Below, piece by piece: positions 1 to 7,538 of a stretch of DNA of 64,000 bases (positions within the stretch are counted from its first letter, which is position 1; the number at the start of each line of letters is the position of its first letter). Under the pieces are notes generated by a model. The model ran no database searches. It worked only from the letters and a program-made list of their open reading frames with translations, and had not been told where the DNA came from. A program made the position numbers and the translations under genes. Source of the DNA: Bacteroidales bacterium. GTDB taxonomy: Bacteria; Bacteroidota; Bacteroidia; Bacteroidales; UBA932. Where the stretch lies: the NCBI GenBank assembly GCA_017471085.1, contig JAFUWW010000071.1, positions 14,511 through 78,510 of the forward strand. Reading direction: 5' to 3'.

Positions 1-147
1 TTCATCGTCCGGGCCTGGGTAAAGGCGGAGAACTACTGGGAAGCCTATTTCTGGCTGAATGAGAATGTCTACACCCAGATGCCCAAAAAATACGGGATCG
101 GTTTCCCGTTCCCGCAGATGGATGTGCATATCAAGAAAGAAGACTAG
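1..147 (+). CDS. MscS-like mechanosensitive channel, C-terminal end (partial)
   Basis: The frame is open from the window edge and stops at TAG 145-147, giving 48 residues. The closing segment FPFPQMDVHIKK is the usual last beta strand of the cytoplasmic cage of MscS-type channels, which release solutes on osmotic downshock. The start and the membrane part lie outside the window. Its stop overlaps by four bases the stop of the convergent acyltransferase. The family call rests only on this tail. Confidence 0.72.
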   Translation, partial: FIVRAWVKAENYWEAYFWLNENVYTQMPKKYGIGFPFPQMDVHIKKED

Positions 148-1283
148 ACCAGCGTGTCTTTGGCAACCACCGGGTTGCTGTAGATCCTGAGGAAAATATC
201 CCGGAGGGCCTCCTGGTCCAGTTCCGGCTCCAGCGCTCCCAACTGGTGAGCGACATACCCTTGGAAGGCCTGTAGGTCTTCGGGGGTATATTCGTCCGCA
301 AACCGCGTGGTCCCGTTCACCAGGTCATAGGCCATGTAGTTGGTTTTCCATAGTTTATAGCCACTGATTACGCGACGGTCCACGGCATGGCGGATGCTTT
401 GGTAGCGGTCGTTCTTGTCGCAGAGCGAAGCCTCCCGCAGTTCCGCTTCCGTAAGCGGCTCGCCGATGTTGATATGGACATTGCCCTTGGGCTGGCGGAT
501 GCCCTGCACGATGCTCTGGAGGTCTTCATACTCGCCCTTTACATATTTTTGCGTGCGGGAAATCAGCAGTTCACGGGCTTTCAGGTTGTCACAGGGCTCG
601 TATTCGTAGGAGATGCTGACCGGTACCAGATTCAGTTCCAGATAGTTCTGGACGAAGTCCTCCTTTCCGCTCATGTCCAGCATCTTGAGCAGACCCTGCT
701 CCGTCGCGTCCATGCCGTCTTTGGTACGGCCCTGCCGCTGGGCGATCCAGATGGAGCTTTCCCCGGAGGTGATGGTTTCGCGGATATACTTGGAAAGGAG
801 CTGGGACGAGTTATAAAGTTCACGGGCCGATATGCCGCGGATGACCTTGATCATGCGGTTGGAACGGATGAGCAGTTCCACCGTCTTTTGCTTGAGAAGG
901 TTGTCCCCCACCGCAATCTGCGTCAGCGGCAGATGGTTCCTGTGGAGGATGATCTGCATGAAAGCCGGATCCAGGATGATATCCCGGTGATTGGACATGA
1001 GCAGATATTTCCCTTCCATCCCGGCCAGCTTGGAGATACCCTCGTAGGAGAAATTATGGACGGTGGTTTCAATAACCCACTCGATGGCCTTTGACATGAC
1101 GATATGCTGGAACTCATCCACCGAGTGGATGTTCTTGAGAATATCGCGCAGGAAAGTTTCCGGCTTGTCCGGAAAAATGTACTTGGAAATCCACGGCACA
1201 TTGGGATGGTTGGCCACCCTAGCCAGCGCTGCAGAGGCTTCCTCGTCATTAAAAGGGGCTATATCAACGAATTCCGGATCCAT
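144..1283 (-). CDS. PlsC-like acyltransferase (1-acylglycerol-3-phosphate acyltransferase family)
   Basis: This 379-residue protein carries NHRDIILD at about residues 98-105, a variant of the NHxxxxD catalytic motif of glycerol acyltransferases, and a later AQRQGRTKDG block at the place of the usual PEGT motif. It probably transfers acyl chains to a lysolipid at the inner membrane. I chose ATG 1283 because a promoter box ends 28 bases upstream; the open frame runs further but into poor sequence overlapping queA. It is the shape of a long PlsC form common in Bacteroidota. Its precise substrate is not visible. Confidence 0.8.
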   Translation of the reverse strand: MDPEFVDIAPFNDEEASAALARVANHPNVPWISKYIFPDKPETFLRDILKNIHSVDEFQHIVMSKAIEWVIETTVHNFSYEGISKLAGMEGKYLLMSNHRDIILDPAFMQIILHRNHLPLTQIAVGDNLLKQKTVELLIRSNRMIKVIRGISARELYNSSQLLSKYIRETITSGESSIWIAQRQGRTKDGMDATEQGLLKMLDMSGKEDFVQNYLELNLVPVSISYEYEPCDNLKARELLISRTQKYVKGEYEDLQSIVQGIRQPKGNVHINIGEPLTEAELREASLCDKNDRYQSIRHAVDRRVISGYKLWKTNYMAYDLVNGTTRFADEYTPEDLQAFQGYVAHQLGALEPELDQEALRDIFLRIYSNPVVAKDTLV

Positions 1284-1310
1284 AACAAATTGTTGTGACA
1301 AAATCTGGTA

Positions 1311-1341
1311 CAAAAGTACGAAATAAAAACGATATCCCCAA
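1311..1341 (-). promoter_or_regulatory. Promoter of the acyltransferase gene
   Basis: On the minus strand TTG (1341-1339) is followed after 20 bases by TACTTTTG (1318-1311), matching the Bacteroidota -33/-7 pattern. It lies just after the queA stop, so the acyltransferase can be transcribed on its own. Confidence 0.7.
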
Positions 1342-1347
1342 CCTTTC

Positions 1348-2565
1348 CTATCCGAGGTTTCTTTCCAGCAGGGAGCTGTCACCGTAACTCAGGAAGCGGA
1401 ACCCATTCTCCAGCGCATAATCATAGATGGTACGCCAATCTCCGTCCACAAAGGCCGATACCAGCAGGATGAGCGTACTTTCCGGCTGATGGAAATTGGT
1501 GACCAGGCGGGTGACCAGGCGGAACCGGAATCCCGGGACGATGATGATCCGGGTTCCCACGGTGAGCCTGTCCTGACCGGTGCGGTCGAGGTATGCTACG
1601 ATGGCCTGCAAGGCTTCTTCCGTTGAGTAGGAGTACTCCCTGGTATAAGGCGCCCACTGGTCCACATCTTCCGGTTCCCCCTTTTCCAGGCAGCTGACGC
1701 CCACATAATACAGGGATTCAAGGGTCCGGACCGATGTGGTGCCCACCGCCACCACTTCCGGCCGGCCGTCTGCGGAAAGGCGCGCCAGCAGGCTCCTGCT
1801 CACGACAAATGGCTCCCTGTGCATCGGATGCTCGGAAACCAGCGAACTCTTTACGGGAAGGAAAGTGCCGGCTCCAACATGGAGGCAGACCGTTTCCATG
1901 TCGATTCCCTTCTCCCGGATGCGCCCGAGCACGCTCTCCGTAAAATGGAGACCGGCCGTAGGTGCGGCCACAGACCCTCTGAATTTGGCATAAAGCGTCT
2001 GATAGCGCTCTGCATCAACCGATTCGGATTCCCGGTTCAGATACGGAGGAATGGGAATCGTTCCGCAAAGTTCCAGCACCCGCGAAAAAGGAGAGCCGTC
2101 TTTCCAGGTGAAGCGGACCATCCCGGTCTGTCCGTCTCTTTCCAGCAGAGCGGCCCGCAGGTCCATCTGCCCGACAGCGGCATCGCCGGCCGGATTATAG
2201 AGACGGAGAATATCATCCTTCCACTTTTTTGCATTGCCGATTACGCATTTCCACACACACTCCTGCACAGCCGCGAACGCGGTATTGTATTCGGGCGGAG
2301 CGACAGGCTCCAGACAGAAAATTTCAATATGGGCTCCGGTCTCCCGCTGAAAATGAAGACGCGCCGGTACAACTTTGGTATCATTGAAAACCATGATGAC
2401 GCCGGAAGGAAGCAGATCGGGCAGATCACGGAAGATATGTCCGGTTACGACCCCTTTTTTATAATGCAGGAGTTTGGAGGCGTCACGCTCCGGAAGCGGA
2501 TATTTCGCAATCCTGGCATCGTCCAGGCCATAATTGTAATCCTCGATGTGAATTTCAGGTATCAT
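1348..2565 (-). CDS. queA: S-adenosylmethionine:tRNA ribosyltransferase-isomerase QueA
   Basis: The 405-residue protein moves the ribosyl part of SAM onto 7-aminomethyl-7-deazaguanine in tRNA, the step to epoxyqueuosine. Visible family blocks are FNDTKVVPARL near residue 60, AAPTAGLHFT near residue 200, GTTSVRTLES and the C-terminal NFHQPESTLILLVSAF. It is longer than the roughly 350 residues of enteric QueA, through added segments in the middle. ATG 2565 gives the normal N-terminus. A weak box TAACTTCG lies upstream (2591-2584). It heads a minus-strand pair with the acyltransferase. Confidence 0.95.
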   Translation of the reverse strand: MIPEIHIEDYNYGLDDARIAKYPLPERDASKLLHYKKGVVTGHIFRDLPDLLPSGVIMVFNDTKVVPARLHFQRETGAHIEIFCLEPVAPPEYNTAFAAVQECVWKCVIGNAKKWKDDILRLYNPAGDAAVGQMDLRAALLERDGQTGMVRFTWKDGSPFSRVLELCGTIPIPPYLNRESESVDAERYQTLYAKFRGSVAAPTAGLHFTESVLGRIREKGIDMETVCLHVGAGTFLPVKSSLVSEHPMHREPFVVSRSLLARLSADGRPEVVAVGTTSVRTLESLYYVGVSCLEKGEPEDVDQWAPYTREYSYSTEEALQAIVAYLDRTGQDRLTVGTRIIIVPGFRFRLVTRLVTNFHQPESTLILLVSAFVDGDWRTIYDYALENGFRFLSYGDSSLLERNLG

Positions 2566-2649
2566 GAGAATTTAAAATTTGCGCGAAGTTACACAATTTA
2601 TCGGAGATTCTTAAATTTCGTTCAAATCCCCTTTTTCCGCCCATCACCT

Positions 2650-2700
2650 GTTTACATAATTAAATCAATACTACGCATTGTTCGGTTTTAATTTGTAAAC
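2650..2700. repeat. Interrupted inverted repeat (14 pairs, 22-base spacer)
   Basis: GTTTACATAATTAAA at 2650-2664 pairs with TTTAATTTGTAAAC at 2687-2700 with one bulged base. No T run follows, so it is not a typical terminator. It may be an operator for the nearby HTH protein or a structured RNA; both are guesses. Confidence 0.5.
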
Positions 2701-3007
2701 AATTTCACATTTGCCAAATCCTTATGCGTATAGTCTGCTAAAATGACATAATTTATTTTTATGACTTAGTTTTTAATTCTACATTATACTTATAATCAGC
2801 TATTTACTAAATCTCATATAAAACATCACAACAACTATTGAAAGGGCACAGACTCATCTCGATGCCAAATCGCCGCAATTAATTAGATGTTTTCATAATT
2901 TATATCTAAATAAATCAGATAATTAAAACAAATATACTAAAGTGTAGATTTAACTAATTCCGGAATAATTCCATCCATAGAATCCCCTATTGAGACCCTA
3001 CTGCGAT

Positions 3008-3038
3008 TTTGTTTTTCAAACTATTTATTTTACTTTTG
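3008..3038 (+). promoter_or_regulatory. Promoter of the HTH regulator gene
   Basis: TTTG at 3008-3011, a 19-base spacer and TACTTTTG at 3031-3038 form a near-perfect Bacteroidota promoter, 20 bases before the ATG at 3059. Confidence 0.8.
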
Positions 3039-3058
3039 TAAAAATAACATTCAAAATT

Positions 3059-3400
3059 ATGAACCGACGTCTTTTGCAATTTTTGCAGGCCGAAAACATC
3101 ACGCAGGCACAACTGGCCGATGTGCTTGACGTAGCCCGCGGCAGCGTCTCCCACATCCTTTCCGGCCGCAACAAGCCAGGCTACGATTTTCTGGAGAGTC
3201 TCCTGCTGCACTACCCGCAGCTGAACCTGGACTGGCTCATGACCGGAAAAGGCCGCATGTACCGCGATTCTGCCGCCCCTTCAGACCAGGAGGAAGCCCT
3301 GCCATTCCCGGAGGAAACGGTTCCTGCAGTCCGAGAAATCAGCCATATCCTGGTGTTTTACACCGACAATACCTTCCAGGAGTACCATCCGGCGCAATAA
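3059..3400 (+). CDS. Small XRE-family helix-turn-helix regulator
   Basis: This 113-residue protein has an N-terminal XRE fold: ITQAQLADVLDVARGSVSHI around residues 14-33 gives the two HTH helices, followed by SGRNKPGYDFLESLLLHYP, typical of Bacteroides-type XRE proteins. The C-terminal 45 residues are acidic and of unknown role. ATG 3059 was chosen over an upstream alternative because it directly follows a strong promoter and starts the HTH fold. A second -7 box (TATCTTTG, 3406-3413) separates it from the next gene. Targets are unknown; the AT-rich DNA upstream would be a natural autoregulatory site. Confidence 0.85.
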   Translation: MNRRLLQFLQAENITQAQLADVLDVARGSVSHILSGRNKPGYDFLESLLLHYPQLNLDWLMTGKGRMYRDSAAPSDQEEALPFPEETVPAVREISHILVFYTDNTFQEYHPAQ

Positions 3401-3438
3401 TTTTGTATCTTTGCAGCGCAACCAATCTTCTCCGGCAG

Positions 3439-4119
3439 ATGTTCGGCTTGTTCAAACACCGCTTCAAAGGTCTGGAAAAAGAAGTTTCCAGCCTCTCCCT
3501 GCATAATCCCGTGGGGCTTTCCAGCCACACGGAAGGATTCCGCTACCGCCAGGTAAACGGCATGGGATTCGGTTTCGTAACGCTTACGCCGGACAACCGG
3601 AATCTACTGGAATGGATCCAGCGTCTGGCTGCGGACCGGGAAGAAGGAACGCTGTTCGCCGTCAACCTGAATCAAGACATAGAGCGCTCATTCTCACTTG
3701 TTTACGATTTTGCAGATTTTATCATCATCGACACGGACAGCAACAACGGGATCGACTCGTCAGATTTGGCCGACATTCCCATCCTCATCGATGAACTGCT
3801 GAATCTGCGCCTCTGCTACGAGTATCTGACGCCCATCTTCGTACGGCTTCCTGCCGTACTCACAGACGAAGAAATGCAGTCAGTGCTGTCCTACTGTCAG
3901 CTGTCCGGCATCAACGGCATTGTCTGCTCCGGACTGAGCACCGTCAAAAAAGTACTGGACCTCACCCTGAGGCGCATGCCCGTCATCGGCACGGCCACTT
4001 CCATCGAAGAAGCCGCCGCCATGCTTCAGGAAGGCGCCTCCCTCATAGAAATGGACACTCGTCCGCAAGCAGCCTTGAAACTGCTTAAAACCCTCGAAAA
4101 AGAAGCAAAAAAAGCATGA
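3439..4119 (+). CDS. Divergent dihydroorotate dehydrogenase-like protein, probably not a normal enzyme
   Basis: The 226-residue protein follows the beta/alpha barrel order of dihydroorotate dehydrogenase: LHNPVGLSSHTEGFRYRQ matches the NPVGLAAGFDK region, ADFIIIDTD the strand ending in SSPN, IFVRLPAVLTDEE the VKI-PDL strand, and PVIGTATSIEEAAAMLQEGA the C-terminal phosphate-binding loop. Yet the SSPNT motif, the lysine of VKI and the asparagine of TNTT are replaced, and the chain is about 100 residues short of the usual length. It overlaps cinA by ATGA (4116-4119), so the two are translationally coupled. I infer a pseudoenzyme or an enzyme of new specificity. ATG 3439 follows a -7 box at 3406-3413. 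Confidence 0.6.
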   Translation: MFGLFKHRFKGLEKEVSSLSLHNPVGLSSHTEGFRYRQVNGMGFGFVTLTPDNRNLLEWIQRLAADREEGTLFAVNLNQDIERSFSLVYDFADFIIIDTDSNNGIDSSDLADIPILIDELLNLRLCYEYLTPIFVRLPAVLTDEEMQSVLSYCQLSGINGIVCSGLSTVKKVLDLTLRRMPVIGTATSIEEAAAMLQEGASLIEMDTRPQAALKLLKTLEKEAKKA

Positions 4120-5375
4120 TTAACGCTTGCATCTGCACCATTGGCGATGAAATCCTCATCGGCCAGGTGCTTGACACCAATTCCTCCCATCTTGCAGTAG
4201 CCCTGGAGGAGGCCGGCGTACGTGTCACCCGCATGGTTTCCATCGGCGACAACAAGAAAGACATCCGTGAAACGCTTAAAAAAGAGCTTTCCCGCAATTC
4301 CGTAGTCATTACCACCGGTGGACTTGGTCCCACCAAGGACGATATCACCAAGGATATCCTGGCCCGCCTTTCAGGAAGCAGAGGCTATGTAGAGCACGCC
4401 GGCCAGATGGAGATCATCCGCAAGCGGCTCGCCAGCCGGAATCTGAGTATGCTCCCCTCCAACCAGGCCCAGGCGCTGGTGCCGGATTCGGCGGAAGTAA
4501 TTGTAAATAAGAATGGTACGGCCCCCATCATGGTCTTCCGCAACATCTGCGGAGGCGGTACGCTGTATGCCCTGCCCGGCGTTCCGCATGAGGCAGTGGC
4601 CGCCATCCCGGACATCGTGGAGGACATCCGGGCCCATCAGCAGCTCACCCATATCTACCACAGGAACATCATGGTATACGGCATTGCGGAATCGGCCCTT
4701 TCGGAGCGCATCGCCCCCTGGGAAGACGCCCTCCCGGCCGACATGCACCTGGCCTATCTGCCCAACCAGCTCACGGGCATCCGCTTGCGCCTTTCCATCT
4801 ACAGCGGCGACCCCGACGACGAAAAAGCACGGGCAGAACAGCAGATTACCCGGCTCAAGGAGATGCTGGGCGACTTGGTATATGCCGACGGAGACTCTAC
4901 TCTTGAGGAAACCCTCGGCGCAATCCTGAAGGCCCACAACCTTACCGTATCGTGCGCGGAATCCTGCACTGGCGGCGAAATCGCCCACCTGTTCACTTCG
5001 GTGTCCGGCTCATCGGCCTATTTCCTGGGATCGGTCACTTCCTACGCTGTCTCAGTGAAAGAAAAAGTACTGGGCGTTCCGGCAGAAACAATCAGCAAGT
5101 ACGGGGTGGTCAGCAGCGAAGTGGCGGCCGCCATGGCGGAAGGCGTCCGCCGGGTTACCGGCAGTGACTATTCCGTGTCAACAACCGGCCTGGCCGGCCC
5201 CTCCGGAGACGAGCACAATCCGGTGGGAACCGTATGGATCGGGGTGGCCGGCCCCCAGGGTACCAAGACCGTGACTTACCGCTACAACAACGACCGAAAG
5301 CGCAACATCGAGCGCTTTGCAGCCTCTGCGCTGGATTTTCTGCGAAAATCCATTTTAGCAGACTTAAACAGGTGA
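4116..5375 (+). CDS. cinA: CinA family protein (MoCF-like domain plus nicotinamide-nucleotide amidase)
   Basis: The 419-residue protein has an N-terminal molybdopterin-binding-like domain (GDEILIGQVLDTNS at residues 10-23 and TTGGLGPTKDD near 66-76) and a C-terminal PncC-type amidase domain beginning near SCAESCTGG around residue 278 with SVTSYAVSVKEK and STTGLAGPSG. Such proteins hydrolyse ADP-ribose and deamidate nicotinamide mononucleotide in pyridine nucleotide salvage. Length and order match full-length CinA. It starts inside the stop of the dehydrogenase-like gene and ends before a strong hairpin. Confidence 0.94.
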   Translation: MINACICTIGDEILIGQVLDTNSSHLAVALEEAGVRVTRMVSIGDNKKDIRETLKKELSRNSVVITTGGLGPTKDDITKDILARLSGSRGYVEHAGQMEIIRKRLASRNLSMLPSNQAQALVPDSAEVIVNKNGTAPIMVFRNICGGGTLYALPGVPHEAVAAIPDIVEDIRAHQQLTHIYHRNIMVYGIAESALSERIAPWEDALPADMHLAYLPNQLTGIRLRLSIYSGDPDDEKARAEQQITRLKEMLGDLVYADGDSTLEETLGAILKAHNLTVSCAESCTGGEIAHLFTSVSGSSAYFLGSVTSYAVSVKEKVLGVPAETISKYGVVSSEVAAAMAEGVRRVTGSDYSVSTTGLAGPSGDEHNPVGTVWIGVAGPQGTKTVTYRYNNDRKRNIERFAASALDFLRKSILADLNR

Positions 5376-5383
5376 TAAACAAA

Positions 5384-5428
5384 TAATGAAACAAAGCTGT
5401 TAAACAACATAACAACTTTGTTTCATTA
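5384..5428. terminator. Long hairpin between convergent cinA and the dipeptidase gene
   Basis: The arms 5384-5401 and 5411-5428 pair over 17 of 18 positions around a 9-base loop. It lies between two converging genes and probably ends transcription from both sides, although no clean T run follows. Confidence 0.6.
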
Positions 5429-5443
5429 CCTGGAGTTTACAAT

Positions 5444-6529
5444 TTAAAACACTGATTTGGAGACCTTTAGCACCCTCTCGAATACGGTCATCAGGTTTTT
5501 CCCGGTCACCTTCTCGATCTCCGCTTCCGAATAGCCGCGCAAGCGCATTTCGTCTGCAACTTTACCGATCGCGGACACATTGTCCATACCCGCAGGAGTA
5601 ATCAGGATTCCGTCAAAATCGGAGCCGATTCCCACATGGTCCACACCGGCAAGCCGGACGGCATGGTCGATATGGTCCACGATTTCCTTCACGCCCGGAC
5701 GGGGCATTTCCAACAGGCGGTCCTGCATCCGGTGCCAGGCTTCGCGCTTCCGCAGATCGGAAGGATCGGCAATGAATGCGGCTTCCACTTCCTCGGCCTT
5801 GTCGAGCAAGGCCACATCCGCCGGGTCTTTGGCAAAACGGTCCGACAGGAAGGACGGACAGAAATTGATGCCGACATAGCCGTCTTTCTCCCCCAGCGCC
5901 TGGAGCATTTCGTCCGTGAGGTTCCTGCGGTGGCCGCATAAGGCACGGCAGCAGGAATGCGTGGCCACTACAGGGGCTTCAGACACCTCCAGACAGTCCC
6001 AGAAGGTGGCGTCGGAGGCATGGGAAAGGTCCACCATGATCCCCAGGCGGTTCATTTCCGCCACGGCTTTCCTGCCAAAGACGCTCAGTCCGCCCCACCG
6101 GCGGCCTTCCGCCGCGCTGTCAGCCAGGGCATTGTCGCCATTATGGGTCAGCGTCACATAGCGCACGCCCAGCCGCCAGAAGGTCCTCAGCAGCGGCAGG
6201 GATTCCTGGATGGGAGATCCGTTCTCCATGCCGATGAAGATGGAAATCAGGCCCTTTTCACGGTTTCTGGCGGCATCCTCCGGAGAAAAGGCCAGTGCCA
6301 CTTTGTCCGGGTACGCACCTGCGGCATCATAAGTGGCGGACAACATCTCCAATGCGTAGCGCGTAGCGGCGTCCGGAGCGGCTTCCGCCGGCGTATAGAG
6401 GGCAAAGAAAGCCCCGTCGACTCCCCCGCGTTTCAGTTTGGGGAAGCCGACCTGGGCATAAGGATTGTCCAACCCTGGATCTCGCAGCCTGAGCAGCTGC
6501 GAGGGAGTGTCCATGTGGGAATCGTACAT
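5444..6529 (-). CDS. M19 family membrane-type dipeptidase
   Basis: The 361-residue protein begins MYDSHMDTP, where H5 and D7 fit the HxD zinc ligands of renal-dipeptidase-like enzymes. Later ligands are visible in GMENGSP (the bridging glutamate), LSHASD, VATHSCCRAL and GSDFDG. It should hydrolyse dipeptides with a binuclear zinc site in the cytoplasm, as no signal peptide is present. I chose ATG 6529, four bases after the stop of the upstream gene; a longer frame would overlap that gene. It is the last gene of a dense minus-strand block. Confidence 0.9.
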   Translation of the reverse strand: MYDSHMDTPSQLLRLRDPGLDNPYAQVGFPKLKRGGVDGAFFALYTPAEAAPDAATRYALEMLSATYDAAGAYPDKVALAFSPEDAARNREKGLISIFIGMENGSPIQESLPLLRTFWRLGVRYVTLTHNGDNALADSAAEGRRWGGLSVFGRKAVAEMNRLGIMVDLSHASDATFWDCLEVSEAPVVATHSCCRALCGHRRNLTDEMLQALGEKDGYVGINFCPSFLSDRFAKDPADVALLDKAEEVEAAFIADPSDLRKREAWHRMQDRLLEMPRPGVKEIVDHIDHAVRLAGVDHVGIGSDFDGILITPAGMDNVSAIGKVADEMRLRGYSEAEIEKVTGKNLMTVFERVLKVSKSVF

Positions 6530-6533
6530 GGAA

Positions 6534-7520
6534 CTATTTCTTGCCGGCAGGGGCAAGCGTAGATTTGAGCACCCGGGTAATCCGCATCTCGGGTTCTCCC
6601 TCATAGTACACTTCGCTACCGCCGGAAATATTGACATTCAATACTTTGTCGACCTTGGTCCTCAGCTCGCCGCCAGCCATCTCGGTGGTCACTTCGGGCA
6701 CCGGCATGGATAGGGCATCCACTTTCATGTTTTTGTCTCCCTTCACCTTCAAGGTCATGGCAGAACCGCTGAGCGTGATGTTCGAGCGGTTGTTCGCATT
6801 CACCGTCACAAGATCGGTGTGCGTGGAAACAGTGACTTTCGAAGAACCTTCGGTCTCGAGGTTCACGCTCTCGATGGCATCGCCGCCGGTGTTGACGGAA
6901 GAACTGCTGATTGCCTTCACATTCAGTTTGCGGCATTTCAGGGAAACCTTGAGATCGGCGGAAGCTTCTGTTTTCAGGTCGATATCGTTGTCTGCGTTCA
7001 GAATCAGGGTGGCCTGGGCTTTGTCACGCATGTATACAGAAGCCCTGGGGGCCGTTACAGACAGGTTTTTCACCTGGGCTTTGTCGGTCAGGTTCAGGGC
7101 GAAATCGGATGCGTTGAACTCGTCCGTCCCGGAGAGCACGGCATTGTCCGACATGGTGACACCGTTCAGCTCAGGGCAATAAACGATGACACGGAATACC
7201 ATCTTGGAGGCGTTCTTGCCGGTCAATTCCTTTTTCTTTTCCTTGGGAATGGCATCCTCGTTATAACTGATATGGAGCACTTTGGAGCGCACATAGACTT
7301 CCACATATTCGGCAGCCTGCTTGTCCACCGTAAGTCTCGTACTGTAGGCGCCCCTGGAAATGGTCACATCAAAGTCGCCGGAAATGTCCACGGCATTGAA
7401 TTCTCCTACGGGAAGCGTCTTCTCCGATATCTGGGAAGACTGGGCTGAAGCGGAAAGGCCCAGCCCAAAAGCTAAAGCAATAATCGCGATAGCACTTTTC
7501 AAATACTTCTTAATCATCAT
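6534..7520 (-). CDS. Secreted DUF2807 (head-GIN) domain protein
   Basis: A 328-residue protein with a signal peptide (KSAIAIIALAFGLGLSASAQ) followed by the DUF2807 pattern: FNAVDISGDFDVTISRG, then repeated short strands such as VTMSDNAVLSG and SDFALNLTDKAQVKNLSV that build a right-handed beta helix. These proteins are exported and are often named putative adhesins without proof. Start ATG 7520 or the adjacent ATG 7517 both fit; an upstream TTG at 7538 is less likely. It lies 18 bases after the ABC-F gene. Confidence 0.85.
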   Translation of the reverse strand: MMIKKYLKSAIAIIALAFGLGLSASAQSSQISEKTLPVGEFNAVDISGDFDVTISRGAYSTRLTVDKQAAEYVEVYVRSKVLHISYNEDAIPKEKKKELTGKNASKMVFRVIVYCPELNGVTMSDNAVLSGTDEFNASDFALNLTDKAQVKNLSVTAPRASVYMRDKAQATLILNADNDIDLKTEASADLKVSLKCRKLNVKAISSSSVNTGGDAIESVNLETEGSSKVTVSTHTDLVTVNANNRSNITLSGSAMTLKVKGDKNMKVDALSMPVPEVTTEMAGGELRTKVDKVLNVNISGGSEVYYEGEPEMRITRVLKSTLAPAGKK

Positions 7521-7538
7521 CTTAATACATTTTAACAA

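Larger units (their letters stand above)
2566..3058. other. AT-rich intergenic region between divergent queA and the HTH gene
   Basis: About 490 bases without a convincing gene on either strand, clearly richer in A and T than the flanks. It holds the weak queA promoter, a long interrupted inverted repeat at 2650-2700, and the clear promoter of the HTH gene at 3008-3038. I see no tRNA or known RNA motif in it. Confidence 0.6.

Noticed and set aside
1284..1382. Longer N-terminus of the first acyltransferase
   Set aside because: It would overlap queA and contain the promoter; the residues do not resemble the family.
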